Translations under genes and position numbers: made by a program
Part shown: positions 36,417-44,458 of the stretch, piece after piece
Numbering within the stretch: the stretch's first letter is position 1
Layout: each line of letters begins with the position of its first letter
The notes under the pieces: model-generated
Seen by the model: only the letters and a program-made list of their open reading frames with translations
What the model was told of the DNA's origin: nothing
Database searches by the model: none
NCBI GenBank assembly: GCA_947493885.1
Contig: CANLTE010000002.1
Coordinates: forward strand, 310,001 to 374,000
From: an uncultured Maribacter sp.
Lineage (GTDB): Bacteria > Bacteroidota > Bacteroidia > Flavobacteriales > Flavobacteriaceae
Reading direction: 5' to 3'
DNA: 64,000 nucleotides

Positions 36417-37268
36417 TTAGAATAATTTTTTTAGAATCCCTTGCCAACGTAATTTTCGTATAAAAGTGCTTTCCTCTCTAGTTACTAAAAAAGGAGTATT
36501 ATCCTTTTTTGCTTTATAAAAGCCTTCCATGTTGTTGAAAAAAACACGTAGATTTTTATGTTTTAAAGCCATTTTTAAAGAAGCTATGGTTGTTATTAAA
36601 AAGCCGTAATTCATAGTGTACATGGCCTTGCCTTGAAGTATTCTTGCCTTTTTGTTATAAGCATTTCCTGTGGGTCTAAGGTGTTTTACTCTTAGAGTTT
36701 CGTCTGTAGTTATTTTAAAGCCGTGAAATTGAGCTAAAAGTTCATCTATGGTGTCCCAACCCATAGCAGATTTTAATCCGCCTATGGCTTTAAAACAATC
36801 TTTAGAGTATGCCTTAAAGGCTCCTCTAACGTGGTCTTTGTTCATTGGGTGGTTTAGTAGCCATTCTTGCGAATCGTTTTTTTCATATGCAAATCCACCA
36901 GCAATACCCACCTTTGAGTTTTTTACAAAAATTTGAGATATTGATTCAAAATAATTATTAGGTAGAATTATATCCGCATCCAGCTTTACGATAAAATTGT
37001 AATCCACATCCAGTACATCAAAGCCTTTGTTAAACGCGTTTATTACTTTGCTTCCTGGCATATGAGCAGTTGATGAGACTGTGTTTAGTTTTTGAAAAAA
37101 ATCGTTTTTCGAAATATAACTATCAATTATGTTTTCCGTATCGTCTGTTGAGTTATCATTTACAATGATTACTTTTTGAGGCAGTAAAGTTTGGGATAGA
37201 ATGGAATCTAACGTAAGTGCTATAAAATCTTGCTCGTTATGAGCTGGTATAACTATGCAGTACTTCAT
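36417..37268 (-). CDS. Family 2 glycosyltransferase
   Basis: The 283-residue protein has the GT2 start YCIVIPAHNEQDFIALTLDS, VIIVNDNSTDDT (nucleotide-sugar aspartate) and the DxD-type KLDADII (about 95-101). There is no membrane helix of note, so it acts at the cytoplasmic face. Sugar and acceptor unknown. Its start overlaps the methyltransferase stop by four bases (ATGA type at 37265-37268), so the two genes are coupled. It lies with a ketosynthase III gene upstream. Confidence 0.92.
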   Translation of the reverse strand: MKYCIVIPAHNEQDFIALTLDSILSQTLLPQKVIIVNDNSTDDTENIIDSYISKNDFFQKLNTVSSTAHMPGSKVINAFNKGFDVLDVDYNFIVKLDADIILPNNYFESISQIFVKNSKVGIAGGFAYEKNDSQEWLLNHPMNKDHVRGAFKAYSKDCFKAIGGLKSAMGWDTIDELLAQFHGFKITTDETLRVKHLRPTGNAYNKKARILQGKAMYTMNYGFLITTIASLKMALKHKNLRVFFNNMEGFYKAKKDNTPFLVTREESTFIRKLRWQGILKKLF

Positions 37269-37792
37269 ATTTTTTTACGTTCCGCGTAAACAATGTAATA
37301 TCTTGGAGTTATACTACGTAATAAAGGCCTAAAACCAATTTTTTTCACAGGGTTAGTCCATTTTTCTGAGGCTTTAATTTCCCAACCAGATTTTTCTAAT
37401 AGCCAGTTAAATTGCCAATCTTCAAATTCATGATAATGTCTATCCCATGGGTCTGTTTTACTTTGGTAGGCTGACGAGAACCATAAACGTAGGGGTATGC
37501 TAGCTACAAGTTTGTTACCTTTAATTTCCCTTAAAACATTGAAGGGAGCTATCAAGTGTTCAAAAATTTCAAAAGCCGTTACAACGTCTGTTGCGGATGA
37601 TTGTACATTTTTGAAATCAATATCCAAATCTTCTCCTTGAGTGTTGGTTACCTGATAACCTCTTTCTATCATAATTTTAGAGAAAGGATTTTCAACACCT
37701 AAATCTAAAATAGACTGGTCTTTTGAAACATATTTTTCGAGAAAATTTATGGTGTTTTTAAACCTCTTGTTTGGAAACGTTTTTTCGTACAT
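37265..37792 (-). CDS. SAM-dependent methyltransferase-like protein
   Basis: Start at ATG 37792 (MYEKTFPNKRFKN); a TTG codon one position earlier is in frame. The 175-residue protein has a class I methyltransferase core: ILDLGVENPFSKIMIERG (SAM-loop region, with an atypical GVEN in place of GxGxG), GEDLDIDF (acidic ribose-binding stretch) and VVTAFEIFEHL, the motif IV typical of type 11/UbiG-like members. The weak glycine loop means catalytic activity is not certain. Its end overlaps the glycosyltransferase start by four bases. Likely modifies the same glycan or lipid. Confidence 0.82.
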   Translation of the reverse strand: MYEKTFPNKRFKNTINFLEKYVSKDQSILDLGVENPFSKIMIERGYQVTNTQGEDLDIDFKNVQSSATDVVTAFEIFEHLIAPFNVLREIKGNKLVASIPLRLWFSSAYQSKTDPWDRHYHEFEDWQFNWLLEKSGWEIKASEKWTNPVKKIGFRPLLRSITPRYYIVYAERKKI

Positions 37793-37856
37793 CAATAGCC
37801 AAAATTAATACCGACGAAGGTATAAAAATAACCACTAGGAACGTAACAGAAACATT

Positions 37857-38918
37857 TTATACTTTATAAACTATTGCGTTGACATTCATTCCAGCTCCAA
37901 CACTTGCGAAAATTACGATATCACCTTTCTTAATTTCTTGGTTTTCCAATTCTCCATGCTTAACCATATCAAGAAGGGTAGGTATAGTAGCAACGGAACT
38001 ATTACCTAGTTTTTTAATGCACATAGGCATTATTCCATTAGGTAAGGTGTTGATACCGTACAACTGATAAAAACGCTGTATAATTGCTTCATCCATTTTT
38101 TCGTTAGCTTGATGAAGAAAAACTTTTTTAACGTCACTAATTGGAACATTACTGTTGTCTAAGCAACTTTTCATTGCTGCAGGAACATGTGTTAAAGCAA
38201 ATTCATATATTTTTCGCCCTAGCATTTTTATGTAACTGTTGGGGTCGTCACTTTCTGGTTTGAATGTTTTTCCGTAATACAAGTAGTTTGCTTCTTCATT
38301 CGCATAAGTTGCGCTTTCATGAAACAAAATTTCTCCTGCGTTTTTCTTTTTTTCAATTACAGTGGCTCCCGCTCCATCAGCAAAAATCATTGAATCGCGA
38401 TCATATTTGTCTACCACTCTTGAAAGCGTTTCCGCTCCAATTACGAGACATTTTTTAGCAATACCACTTTTGATAAAAGCATTTGCCTGAATTACGCCTT
38501 CAACCCAACCAGGACAGCCAAAAATTAAATCATATGCTACACATTTAGGGTTTTTAATTCTAAGGTGGTGTTTTATTCGGGTTGCTATACTTGGAATAAC
38601 GTCTGATTGGTTAGAGCCACTAGCAACATCTCCGAAATTATGAGCAACAATTATATAATCTATTTCTTCTTTGGAAATGCCAGCATCTTCAATTGCTTTT
38701 TCAGCGGCAAGAAAACCAATATCCGAAGTTGTAAATTCAGGTTTTACGTACCTTCTTTCGTCAATACCGGTTATGGCTTTAAACTTTCTTATAATTGTTT
38801 TAGTGTCTGATTTTATGTCAGAACCGTCATCATTTAAAAATTTATGATTTACAAAATCCTCATTCTTCGTAATTTGAGAAGGCACGTAGCTGCCTGTTCC
38901 CGTAATAGTAACTCCCAT
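37857..38918 (-). CDS. 3-oxoacyl-ACP synthase III (FabH-like)
   Basis: The 353-residue protein is a ketosynthase III fold enzyme with the catalytic triad visible: Cys135 (LIFGCPGW), His269 (FLHQANEK) and Asn306 (LGNSSVAT). The start ITGTGSYVPSQITKNEDF is typical. It is longer than E. coli FabH (317) and has FGCPGW in place of the common ACAGF, so it may belong to a FabH-like clade with a different acyl substrate. The spacing to the methyltransferase gene is 64 bases, same strand. Whether it is the housekeeping FabH cannot be told from this window. Confidence 0.88.
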   Translation of the reverse strand: MGVTITGTGSYVPSQITKNEDFVNHKFLNDDGSDIKSDTKTIIRKFKAITGIDERRYVKPEFTTSDIGFLAAEKAIEDAGISKEEIDYIIVAHNFGDVASGSNQSDVIPSIATRIKHHLRIKNPKCVAYDLIFGCPGWVEGVIQANAFIKSGIAKKCLVIGAETLSRVVDKYDRDSMIFADGAGATVIEKKKNAGEILFHESATYANEEANYLYYGKTFKPESDDPNSYIKMLGRKIYEFALTHVPAAMKSCLDNSNVPISDVKKVFLHQANEKMDEAIIQRFYQLYGINTLPNGIMPMCIKKLGNSSVATIPTLLDMVKHGELENQEIKKGDIVIFASVGAGMNVNAIVYKV

Positions 38919-39082
38919 ACTTCATTTTTTGTATACATACAAAGTACATAAATGATACTGTAGTTATATGCATGCATAGCAAAATGTTACGATGGTCAGC
39001 ACGTAATTTTAAAAAAGGTAAAAATAAACACAGGGTTTAATTTTTATTTAAAGCCCTATGTTTATTATGGTTTTTAATTTTT

Positions 39083-41935
39083 TTATACCTCAGCGTAAGC
39101 TTCAATAGGTGTGCAGGTACAAATTAAATTACGATCTCCATAAGCGTCATCAACCCTTCTTACTGAAGGCCAAAATTTATTATCAGCTACAAAAGAAAGT
39201 GGATACGCAGCTTGTTGTCTTGAGTAGGGAAAATCCCATTTGTCATTAGTCAACATTGCTAAAGTATGAGGTGCGTTTTTAAGAGGGTTATTAGAATTTT
39301 CCGAGTTTGTCTCATCAATTTCAGAGCGTATGGAAAGCATGGCATCGCAAAATTTGTCTAATTCAGATAAGCTTTCACTTTCTGTTGGCTCAATCATTAA
39401 TGTTCCAGCTACAGGGAATGAAACCGTTGGAGCATGAAAACCATAATCCATAAGTCGTTTTGCAATATCGCTAACTTCTATTCCATTTTGTTTGAAAGGT
39501 CTACAGTCAATAATCATTTCGTGCGCAGCTCTTCCTTTTTCGCCAGTATAAAGCACATCGTACTTGCTGCTTAAGCGCTCTTTGATGTAATTAGCATTAA
39601 GAATAGCCATTTTTGTAGAATGGGTTAAGCCATTTTCCCCCAACATTTTTATATAGCTATAAGAAATAAGACAAACTAAGGAGCTTCCCCATGGAGCTGC
39701 GGAAATTGCAGAAATTCCTTTTTCTCCTCCAGTTTTTATAACAGGATTGGTTGGTAAAAATGGGGTTAATTGTTTCGCAACACATATTGGGCCAACACCT
39801 GGTCCGCCACCTCCATGTGGTATTGCAAAAGTTTTATGAAGATTAAGGTGGCAAACATCCGCTCCAATAGTGGCTGGATTAGTTAAACCAACTTGAGCAT
39901 TCATATTTGCGCCATCCATGTATACTTGACCTCCATGGTCGTGAATTAATTTTGTGATAGTTTTTATTGAAGATTCAAAAACTCCATGAGTAGAGGGGTA
40001 GGTAATCATTAAGGCAGCAAGATTTGCAGAGTGTAAAATAACCTTCTCCTCTAAATCTATTAAATCAATATTTCCTTTTTCGTCTGTTTTGGTTACCACT
40101 ACTTTCATGCCTGCCATTACAGCCGAAGCAGGATTTGTGCCATGTGCTGATGCAGGAATTATACAAATGTTACGATTGTTTTCGTTTCTGGATTCGTGGT
40201 ATGCTTTTATTGTCATAAGTCCAGCATATTCTCCTTGAGCACCAGAATTTGGTTGCAATGATGTTGCATGAAAGCCAGTAATGACACTTAAATAATCTTC
40301 TAATTCTTTAAGAACGGTTTGGTATCCTTTAGCTTGATTTATAGGAACAAAAGGATGAATGTTTCCCCATTCTGCCCAACTTAGTGGTAGCATTTGTGTG
40401 GCAGCATTTAACTTCATTGTACATGAACCCAGTGAAATCATAGAATGATTTAGCGCCAAATCTTTACGTTCAAGTTTCTTGATATAACGCATAATTTCTG
40501 TCTCTGAATGATATGAATTAAACGCATCACTTATCAAAAACGGGGTACTTCTTTCAATATCTTTTGAGATGATATTTTTTTGAGTTTCTATTAACTCATG
40601 AACTTCGGTCTCATTATTTAAAAAGGTAAAGCAAGAAACTATTTGTTCTATATCGTTAAGAGTAACAGCTTCATTTAAAGAGATAGAGACGGTGGTGTCG
40701 TCAATATAATTAAAATTAATCTCTTTGGATTCAGCTATAGTTTTAAGCTTTTTGGTATCAGAAACTTTTACTTGTATAGTGTCAAAAAAACAGGAGTTTA
40801 ATTGTGTAAATCCAAGTTTGGTAAGTGTGTTACTTAATGTTTGCGCCTTTGAGTGGATTTGGTCAGCAATATATTTTAACCCTTTTGGACCATGGTAAAC
40901 TGCATACATACTGGCCATTACCGCTAATAGCACTTGAGCTGTACAAATATTAGATGTAGCTTTATCTCTTTTTATATGTTGCTCTCTGGTTTGTAATGCC
41001 ATACGCAGGGCGGGTTTTCCATCTACATCTTTTGTTTGACCGATTATGCGTCCAGGAACACTTCTTTTGTATATTTCCTTTGTTGCAAAATAGGCAGCAT
41101 GTGGTCCGCCATAACCTAAAGGAATACCAAAACGTTGGGTAGTTCCTACAACTACATGAGCGCCAAATTCTCCTGGCGCTTTAAGAGAAACTAAACTTAA
41201 AATATCTGCTGCAACAGCTACTTTAATTTCTACTTCGTTTGCTTTGGTAACAAATGCTTCATAATCATAAACTTGGCCATGCTTTCCTGGGTATTGTAAA
41301 ATGGCTCCAAAAAAGTCATTAGAAAAATCAAAACTTTCGTGGTTGCCAATAACAAGTTCAATACCTAATGGGGTGGATCTTGTTTGAAGTAGCGCTAGGG
41401 TTTGCGGTAAAATTTCTTCGGATACAAAAAATTTCCTTGTGTTAGCCTTTTTTTGTTGCCTACTTCTAACATCGTATAACATGGTCATAGCTTCAGCTGC
41501 TGCTGTACCTTCGTCGAGTAACGATGCATTTGCTAGCTCCATACCTGTAAGGTCACAAATCATAGTCTGAAAGTTTAGAAGTGCTTCTAAACGACCTTGG
41601 GCAATTTCAGCTTGATAAGGCGTATAGGCAGTATACCACCCTGGATTTTCTAATATGTTTCTTTGAATTACTGAAGGTAATATGCTTTCATGATACCCTA
41701 ATCCTATATATGATTTAAAAATTTTATTGTTTTTAGATAACGTTTTAATATGATTCAAGAAAGCGTGCTCACTTAAAGGTTCAGGTAACTGTAATTTTTC
41801 GGCAAGACGAATATCATCTGGTATAGTTTCGGTAATAAGTTGATCTATACTAGATACTCCTATATTACTTAACATTGGCTGAATGTCATCTTCCCTAATT
41901 CCGGTATGGCGCAATGTAAACACGTCTGTTCTCAT
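39083..41935 (-). CDS. gcvP: Glycine dehydrogenase (P-protein), decarboxylating
   Basis: The 950-residue protein is a single-chain GcvP with both homologous halves. The PLP lysine is Lys701 in LNLHKTF, followed by [13 protein letters not shown]. The N-terminal half includes the [19 protein letters not shown] block. It decarboxylates glycine and passes the aminomethyl group to the H-protein. The gene stands alone; gcvT and gcvH are not in this window. No promoter was recognised in the divergent gap with the UbiA-like gene. Confidence 0.98.
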   Translation of the reverse strand: MRTDVFTLRHTGIREDDIQPMLSNIGVSSIDQLITETIPDDIRLAEKLQLPEPLSEHAFLNHIKTLSKNNKIFKSYIGLGYHESILPSVIQRNILENPGWYTAYTPYQAEIAQGRLEALLNFQTMICDLTGMELANASLLDEGTAAAEAMTMLYDVRSRQQKKANTRKFFVSEEILPQTLALLQTRSTPLGIELVIGNHESFDFSNDFFGAILQYPGKHGQVYDYEAFVTKANEVEIKVAVAADILSLVSLKAPGEFGAHVVVGTTQRFGIPLGYGGPHAAYFATKEIYKRSVPGRIIGQTKDVDGKPALRMALQTREQHIKRDKATSNICTAQVLLAVMASMYAVYHGPKGLKYIADQIHSKAQTLSNTLTKLGFTQLNSCFFDTIQVKVSDTKKLKTIAESKEINFNYIDDTTVSISLNEAVTLNDIEQIVSCFTFLNNETEVHELIETQKNIISKDIERSTPFLISDAFNSYHSETEIMRYIKKLERKDLALNHSMISLGSCTMKLNAATQMLPLSWAEWGNIHPFVPINQAKGYQTVLKELEDYLSVITGFHATSLQPNSGAQGEYAGLMTIKAYHESRNENNRNICIIPASAHGTNPASAVMAGMKVVVTKTDEKGNIDLIDLEEKVILHSANLAALMITYPSTHGVFESSIKTITKLIHDHGGQVYMDGANMNAQVGLTNPATIGADVCHLNLHKTFAIPHGGGGPGVGPICVAKQLTPFLPTNPVIKTGGEKGISAISAAPWGSSLVCLISYSYIKMLGENGLTHSTKMAILNANYIKERLSSKYDVLYTGEKGRAAHEMIIDCRPFKQNGIEVSDIAKRLMDYGFHAPTVSFPVAGTLMIEPTESESLSELDKFCDAMLSIRSEIDETNSENSNNPLKNAPHTLAMLTNDKWDFPYSRQQAAYPLSFVADNKFWPSVRRVDDAYGDRNLICTCTPIEAYAEV

Positions 41936-42072
41936 ATATTGTTCAATGAATTTTCATAAAATGTGGGTAAAATTAGGAATTATATTTTAGTAATAATCTA
42001 ACAAAAAGCTTAAGAATGATAAAGTTTTTAACGAAAATGCAAGGTTATAAACACTTTGGTTATTTTTGTTCA

Positions 42073-42903
42073 ATGAACTGGTCTAAACGTATTCTTAATT
42101 TTTACTTAGATGCTAGTGTTCATGTTGCATTTTCAGTTATGTGTTTGGTGAAAATCACTGAATTTTTTTTTGGTATTCCTGTAAATAATCATGTAATATA
42201 TTTTTCCTTTTTCGGAACAATATCATGCTATAATTTTGTAAAGTATGGTGTTGAAGCAAAAAAGTATTTTATAGTATCTAGTGCTTACCAAAAAAGAATT
42301 CAGTTTTTTAGCATTCTAGCCTTATGTGGTTCTCTTTATCACATGTTTTTTTTTACTAAAAGTACGTTGCTTGTTCTGATTTTATGTGCTTTTTTAACGG
42401 GATTGTACGCTTTGCCTGTATTGCCAAAAGCAACGAATTTTAGAAGTTTAAATGGGTTTAAAATTTTTATGGTAGCGTTAGTTTGGACAGGAGTTACCGT
42501 AATTTTACCAGTGGTTGAGACAGGGTATAGTATTGATAAAAATGTTTTAGTAGAATCTTTACAAAGAGTTTTATTAGTTGTGATACTCTTAATTCCTTTT
42601 GAAGTTAGGGACCTTAAATTTGATGCACCAGAATTAGGAACTATGCCTCAGCGCTACGGAGTGACAAATAGTAAACTAATAGGAGCATTTGCAGCCGTAC
42701 TCTTTTTTTTTATAACGTATGTAAAAGAAAATATATGGTTTGTAGATGTAATAAGTAAAGGGGTTCTATTTTTACTATTATGGATTGTTCTTTTTATCAC
42801 AAAACGTAACCAAAAAAAGTATTTTGCCTCCTTTTGGGTAGAAGCAATACCAATATTTTGGTATATACTAATTGCTGTGTGGACTGCTTATATTAATACC
42901 TAA
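42073..42903 (+). CDS. Polytopic membrane protein, UbiA-like
   Basis: Start taken at ATG 42073 (MNWSKRILNFYLDASVHVAF), though an ATG at 42016 would add 19 polar residues. The 276-residue protein has about eight membrane segments. The stretch FEVRDLKFDAPELGTMPQRYG (about 180-200) resembles the second aspartate-rich motif of UbiA prenyltransferases (RD...D...G..P...G). The first motif (NDxxDxxxD) is missing; the corresponding loop reads CYNFVKYGVEAK. It may be a degenerate or divergent family member. It sits between gcvP (divergent) and the convergent anti-sigma gene. Confidence 0.62.
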   Translation: MNWSKRILNFYLDASVHVAFSVMCLVKITEFFFGIPVNNHVIYFSFFGTISCYNFVKYGVEAKKYFIVSSAYQKRIQFFSILALCGSLYHMFFFTKSTLLVLILCAFLTGLYALPVLPKATNFRSLNGFKIFMVALVWTGVTVILPVVETGYSIDKNVLVESLQRVLLVVILLIPFEVRDLKFDAPELGTMPQRYGVTNSKLIGAFAAVLFFFITYVKENIWFVDVISKGVLFLLLWIVLFITKRNQKKYFASFWVEAIPIFWYILIAVWTAYINT

Positions 42904-42915
42904 TTTTTAATTTAG

Positions 42916-43155
42916 CTACGAACTTTTGACCTTTTCCGCTTCTAAACATTTTTTAAGCTCACTTTTATCCTTTTCAGATAAACTTTTTAAATTGGACTCC
43001 TCACAAATGGAAGTCAATTTTGTGTTTTTATCAGAAAAGCCAGAGCAAGCTTTGCAAAAAAATAGATGAAACTTCAATTTAATTTTTTCAATTAAAGAAG
43101 CTTCTTTATACTGAGTTTTACAGCAGAGTATAGCTGCTTCATCACAAGAAATCAT
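42916..43155 (-). CDS. Small zinc-finger anti-sigma-like protein
   Basis: The 79-residue soluble protein has a zinc anti-sigma motif His30-x3-Cys34-x2-Cys37, plus Cys4, Cys11, Cys12, Cys50 and Cys69, which could be redox-sensitive. Homologues are sometimes labelled glycine dehydrogenase because they occur near gcvP; nothing in the sequence supports that name. Its gene starts three bases after the sigma-factor stop, so the two are an operon. There is no membrane segment, so any regulation would be cytoplasmic. Sigma binding is inferred from motif and position only. Confidence 0.75.
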   Translation of the reverse strand: MISCDEAAILCCKTQYKEASLIEKIKLKFHLFFCKACSGFSDKNTKLTSICEESNLKSLSEKDKSELKKCLEAEKVKSS

Positions 43156-43158
43156 AAT

Positions 43159-43713
43159 TTAAAACCAATTTTGGTTAAGGCAACCCATTAAGGCCGTTCT
43201 GGCTCTATGTATCATTACCCAGAGGTTAGACGGGTTAATACCCAACTCATTACAAATAACTTCGGTTTCTATTCCCTGAATAGTTTTCATTTTAAAAACC
43301 ATGGATTGTTTTTTAGGTAATTTTGAGATGCATTCTTCTAATGCAAGAGCGAGTTCCTTATTCTCCATGTCACTACTATTTATAGTACTATAAGGGTCTG
43401 CTACCTGTTCTTCTAACCAATCTCCATCAGAATCGTGATTAGAATTGTAATTAATTCGTACCTCCGCTTTTCCTTTTTTAGAGTTTATTTTTCGGTAGTG
43501 ATCAATTATTTTCCTCTTCAGAATAGCAACTAACCACGTACGTTCAGCTGCGTCTCCCTTAAAGTTTTTGGCAGATTTTAAACCTGCAAGAAACGTCTCT
43601 TGAACTAAGTCCTTTGCTATTTCTGCATCCGTAACTCTAGATACTGTAAAGTTAAATAGGTAATCGGCATATTGATCTACCCATATGTCCGGATTTAATG
43701 TATGCCTTGTCAT
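43159..43713 (-). CDS. ECF-type sigma-70 factor
   Basis: The 184-residue protein has region 2 (YLFNFTVSRVTDAEIAKDLV, then ETFLAGLKS and RTWLVAILKRKIIDHYRK, about 17-95) and region 4 with a helix-turn-helix (LPKKQSMVFKMKTIQGIETE and GINPSNLWVMIHRARTAL). This is the ECF sigma architecture. The small zinc anti-sigma-like gene is three bases downstream. A rhodanese lipoprotein gene is divergent across 78 bases. The regulon and inducing signal are unknown; the cysteine-rich partner suggests redox or metal stress. Confidence 0.93.
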   Translation of the reverse strand: MTRHTLNPDIWVDQYADYLFNFTVSRVTDAEIAKDLVQETFLAGLKSAKNFKGDAAERTWLVAILKRKIIDHYRKINSKKGKAEVRINYNSNHDSDGDWLEEQVADPYSTINSSDMENKELALALEECISKLPKKQSMVFKMKTIQGIETEVICNELGINPSNLWVMIHRARTALMGCLNQNWF

Positions 43714-43791
43714 ACTTTTGTTTATGAGTTTGAAAAGTTAATCAATTTTAATGAATATGTTTATTTTTGATGAAATCAATTTAATATAAAT

Positions 43792-44154
43792 ATGAGATTA
43801 TCATTTTTAGTTATTCTTCTATTGATTTTTAATATTTCTTGTGGACAAATTAAATCAAAAAGTATCACAGAGGTTTCACAAAAAGAACTCAAAAATGTTA
43901 TTTTAATTGATGTTAGAACGCCTGAAGAGTTTATGGTAGGACATATGAATAATGCCTTAAATATTAATTGGTTTGATGAAAATTTTGTAGAACAGTTTTC
44001 AGAAATAAGCAAGGATAAAACAATTTATGTATACTGTAAAGCTGGTGTACGTAGTAAAAAAGCCCAGCAAAAACTTTTGGCTCTGGGGTATAAAAATGTT
44101 ATAGATTTAGAAGGGGGGTATATGGCTCTGGATAAAAATGTAAAACAGAAATAA
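43792..44154 (+). CDS. Rhodanese-domain lipoprotein
   Basis: The 120-residue protein has a lipoprotein signal (LIFNISCGQ, Cys17) and one rhodanese domain: VILIDVRTPEEFMVGHMNNA and the active loop YCKAGVRS with Cys82 and Arg87. It may carry persulfide sulfur or act as a thiol sensor at the periplasmic face. A -7 box TATTTTTG lies at 43762-43769. It is divergent from the ECF sigma gene and could belong to its regulon, which is inference. Substrate unknown. Confidence 0.9.
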   Translation: MRLSFLVILLLIFNISCGQIKSKSITEVSQKELKNVILIDVRTPEEFMVGHMNNALNINWFDENFVEQFSEISKDKTIYVYCKAGVRSKKAQQKLLALGYKNVIDLEGGYMALDKNVKQK

Positions 44155-44458
44155 AGCTTCATTTTTTAATACAAAGGAAGGTCATTTAGGGTCTTTTTTC
44201 TTTTTACGAGTACTTCAAATTAATGTAATACATAAGATGTAAGTAGAATTAATTTTTTCATTATGATATAAGAGTTTGTTTGTTGTTAAGCAATAAAATT
44301 TTGAAAAGGAGATGTTTTGAATAATTCAAAATTTAAAGCGTTATAGTAAACAGTAAATAAAAACTAGAGGGTATAAAATCCCCAATTTCAGGGATAGATT
44401 AATTACTTTTTCTTAATAGTTTTGACTTTGAATAAATTGTTTAAATAAAACAGGCCTA
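44155..44458 (+). promoter_or_regulatory. Intergenic region with operator-like dyad upstream of MORN gene
   Basis: This 304-base AT-rich gap has no gene. It holds an inverted repeat ATCCC-N8-GGGAT at 44378-44395, then a -7-like box TAGTTTTG at 44417-44424, 35 bases before the MORN gene ATG. The dyad is 21 bases upstream of the -7 box, where an activator or repressor could act. No -33 TTG was found at the right spacing, so the promoter may depend on the factor binding the dyad. Confidence 0.5.

Noticed and set aside
42061-42068. TATTTTTG as promoter of the UbiA-like gene
   Set aside because: It lies only five bases before the preferred ATG at 42073, too close for transcription start upstream of the codon, and has no -33 partner at proper spacing.
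42916-43155. Small protein read as glycine dehydrogenase
   Set aside because: It is 79 residues with an HxxxCxxC zinc motif and no PLP-enzyme features; the name would come from its closeness to gcvP.
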